Source: Acidimicrobiales bacterium
GTDB lineage: Bacteria > Actinomycetota > Acidimicrobiia > Acidimicrobiales > Iamiaceae
Assembly (NCBI GenBank): GCA_030447445.1
Contig: JAUJOW010000015.1
Span: 12,724-76,723, forward strand
Length of the DNA: 64,000 nt
Reading direction: 5' to 3'
Of this stretch, positions 63,519-64,000 are shown one piece after another. Below the pieces are notes generated by a model. That model did no database searches. It was not told the origin of the DNA and worked only from the letters and a program-made list of their open reading frames with translations. Both the position numbers and the translations under genes were made by a program. The first letter of the stretch is position 1. Each line of letters opens with the position of its first letter.

Positions 63519-63958
63519 CGCCACGTCGCCGGCTGTCCGGATGCCTCTGCGGCGGCATTGAGGCTGGCCGCCAGCCGCTGCCACTGCGGCATGGCGAACC
63601 TGGCCAGCGCCGAGCCGAGGACCGCCCGCAGGCGGTCGGCCTCCTCGTCGGAACGGCCAGCGCAGGCGGCGACGACCGACTCGATGAGCAGGGTGTAGGG
63701 CCGCGGCGGGAGCTCGAGGGCGACGGCCAGCAGGGTCTGGGCCAGGGCGTACGAGCTGTGCGGTCGGGCCAGCACACCGTCCAGGAAGCCGCCGACCAAG
63801 GTGCGCCGCTCCGCCGCCGGCAGCTCGGTGGCCCGCAGGACCTCCTCGCGCACGACGGCGACCCACTGCTCCGGGTCCTCCTCGTCGAGCACGGCCAACA
63901 GGTCCTCCGAAGGTCGGCCCGGAAGCCGCGAGAGCACCTCGTGCGCCTGTGCCCGCAC
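63515..63958 (-). CDS. Helical hypothetical protein, possibly longer than seen
   Basis: At least 147 residues, all helical (EDPEQWVAVVREEVLRATEL, RTLVGGFLDGVLARPHSSYA, YTLLIESVVAACAGRSDEEA). The pattern of paired helices is HEAT-like. The frame stays open to the window edge, so the GTG at 63958 may not be the true start. Its stop overlaps the ligase-like gene by four bases, so it belongs to the same hydrogenase-linked unit. I do not recognise a named family. Confidence 0.6.
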   Translation of the reverse strand: MRAQAHEVLSRLPGRPSEDLLAVLDEEDPEQWVAVVREEVLRATELPAAERRTLVGGFLDGVLARPHSSYALAQTLLAVALELPPRPYTLLIESVVAACAGRSDEEADRLRAVLGSALARFAMPQWQRLAASLNAAAEASGQPATWR

Positions 63959-64000
63959 CGGCGGCGCCGCACCGGCGACCGCGCTCGCCTGCAGGGCGGC

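Overview
The window is very GC-rich, with dense short-gap operons, many GTG starts and four-base stop/start overlaps. It looks like a free-living actinobacterium. Several things point to Actinobacteria: an actinobacterial-type HemQ, a mycothiol-dependent enzyme family, FHA-FtsK plus WXG100 genes, a DUF3263/LytR_C pair beside trehalose genes, and a group 1h-like [NiFe]-hydrogenase. The class Acidimicrobiia is my best guess, by recall and not by any search.

Layout. 0-15 kb: methyltransferase edge fragment, two Hsp20 genes, LysE exporter, a VapBC-type toxin-antitoxin pair, GNAT, PAC2, amidase, Nudix, then a nitrogen-control operon amtB-glnB-glnD, a CoA-disulfide-reductase-like flavoprotein, an Rrf2 regulator and small conserved genes. 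15-20 kb: a stretch of broken reading frames (EF-hand lipoprotein, larE, alaX, a rearranged Leu/Ile/Val-type binding protein, a TetM-like GTPase remnant). 20-25 kb: livHMGF and hemQ. 25-30.5 kb: a compact type VII-like secretion locus (ubiquitin-like/FHA/FtsK ATPase plus two WXG proteins). 30.5-42.9 kb: groEL with CIRCE, MoaD-like, AI-2E permease, glycerate kinase, otsA/otsB, ferritin-like protein, crotonase, haem-oxygenase-like diiron protein, methyltransferase, glycosyltransferase. 43-57.7 kb: accessory-looking DNA with frameshifted metabolic genes, IS remnants, two ECF sigma-factor operons each linked to a blue-copper lipoprotein, arsC, and a tRNA-Thr. 57.8-64 kb: a group 1h-like [NiFe]-hydrogenase locus with small membrane proteins and two degenerate enzyme-like accessory proteins.

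How genes work together. AmtB/GlnB/GlnD form the ammonium sensing and uptake circuit. LivHMGF imports branched-chain amino acids or similar substrates. OtsA/OtsB make trehalose. The hydrogenase would oxidise trace H2 to support energy needs. The two ECF sigma operons appear to control envelope redox or copper proteins; one has a symmetric divergent promoter readable on both strands.

Data-quality caution. At least fifteen genes, including near-universal groEL and both hydrogenase subunits, are split by 1-2 base indels. Most sit in G/C runs. I read most of these as sequencing or assembly indels, not true pseudogenes, and I annotate them as frameshifted genes across the whole extent. The tetM-like gene, the ABC-2 permease and the IS pieces lack whole domains and are real remnants.
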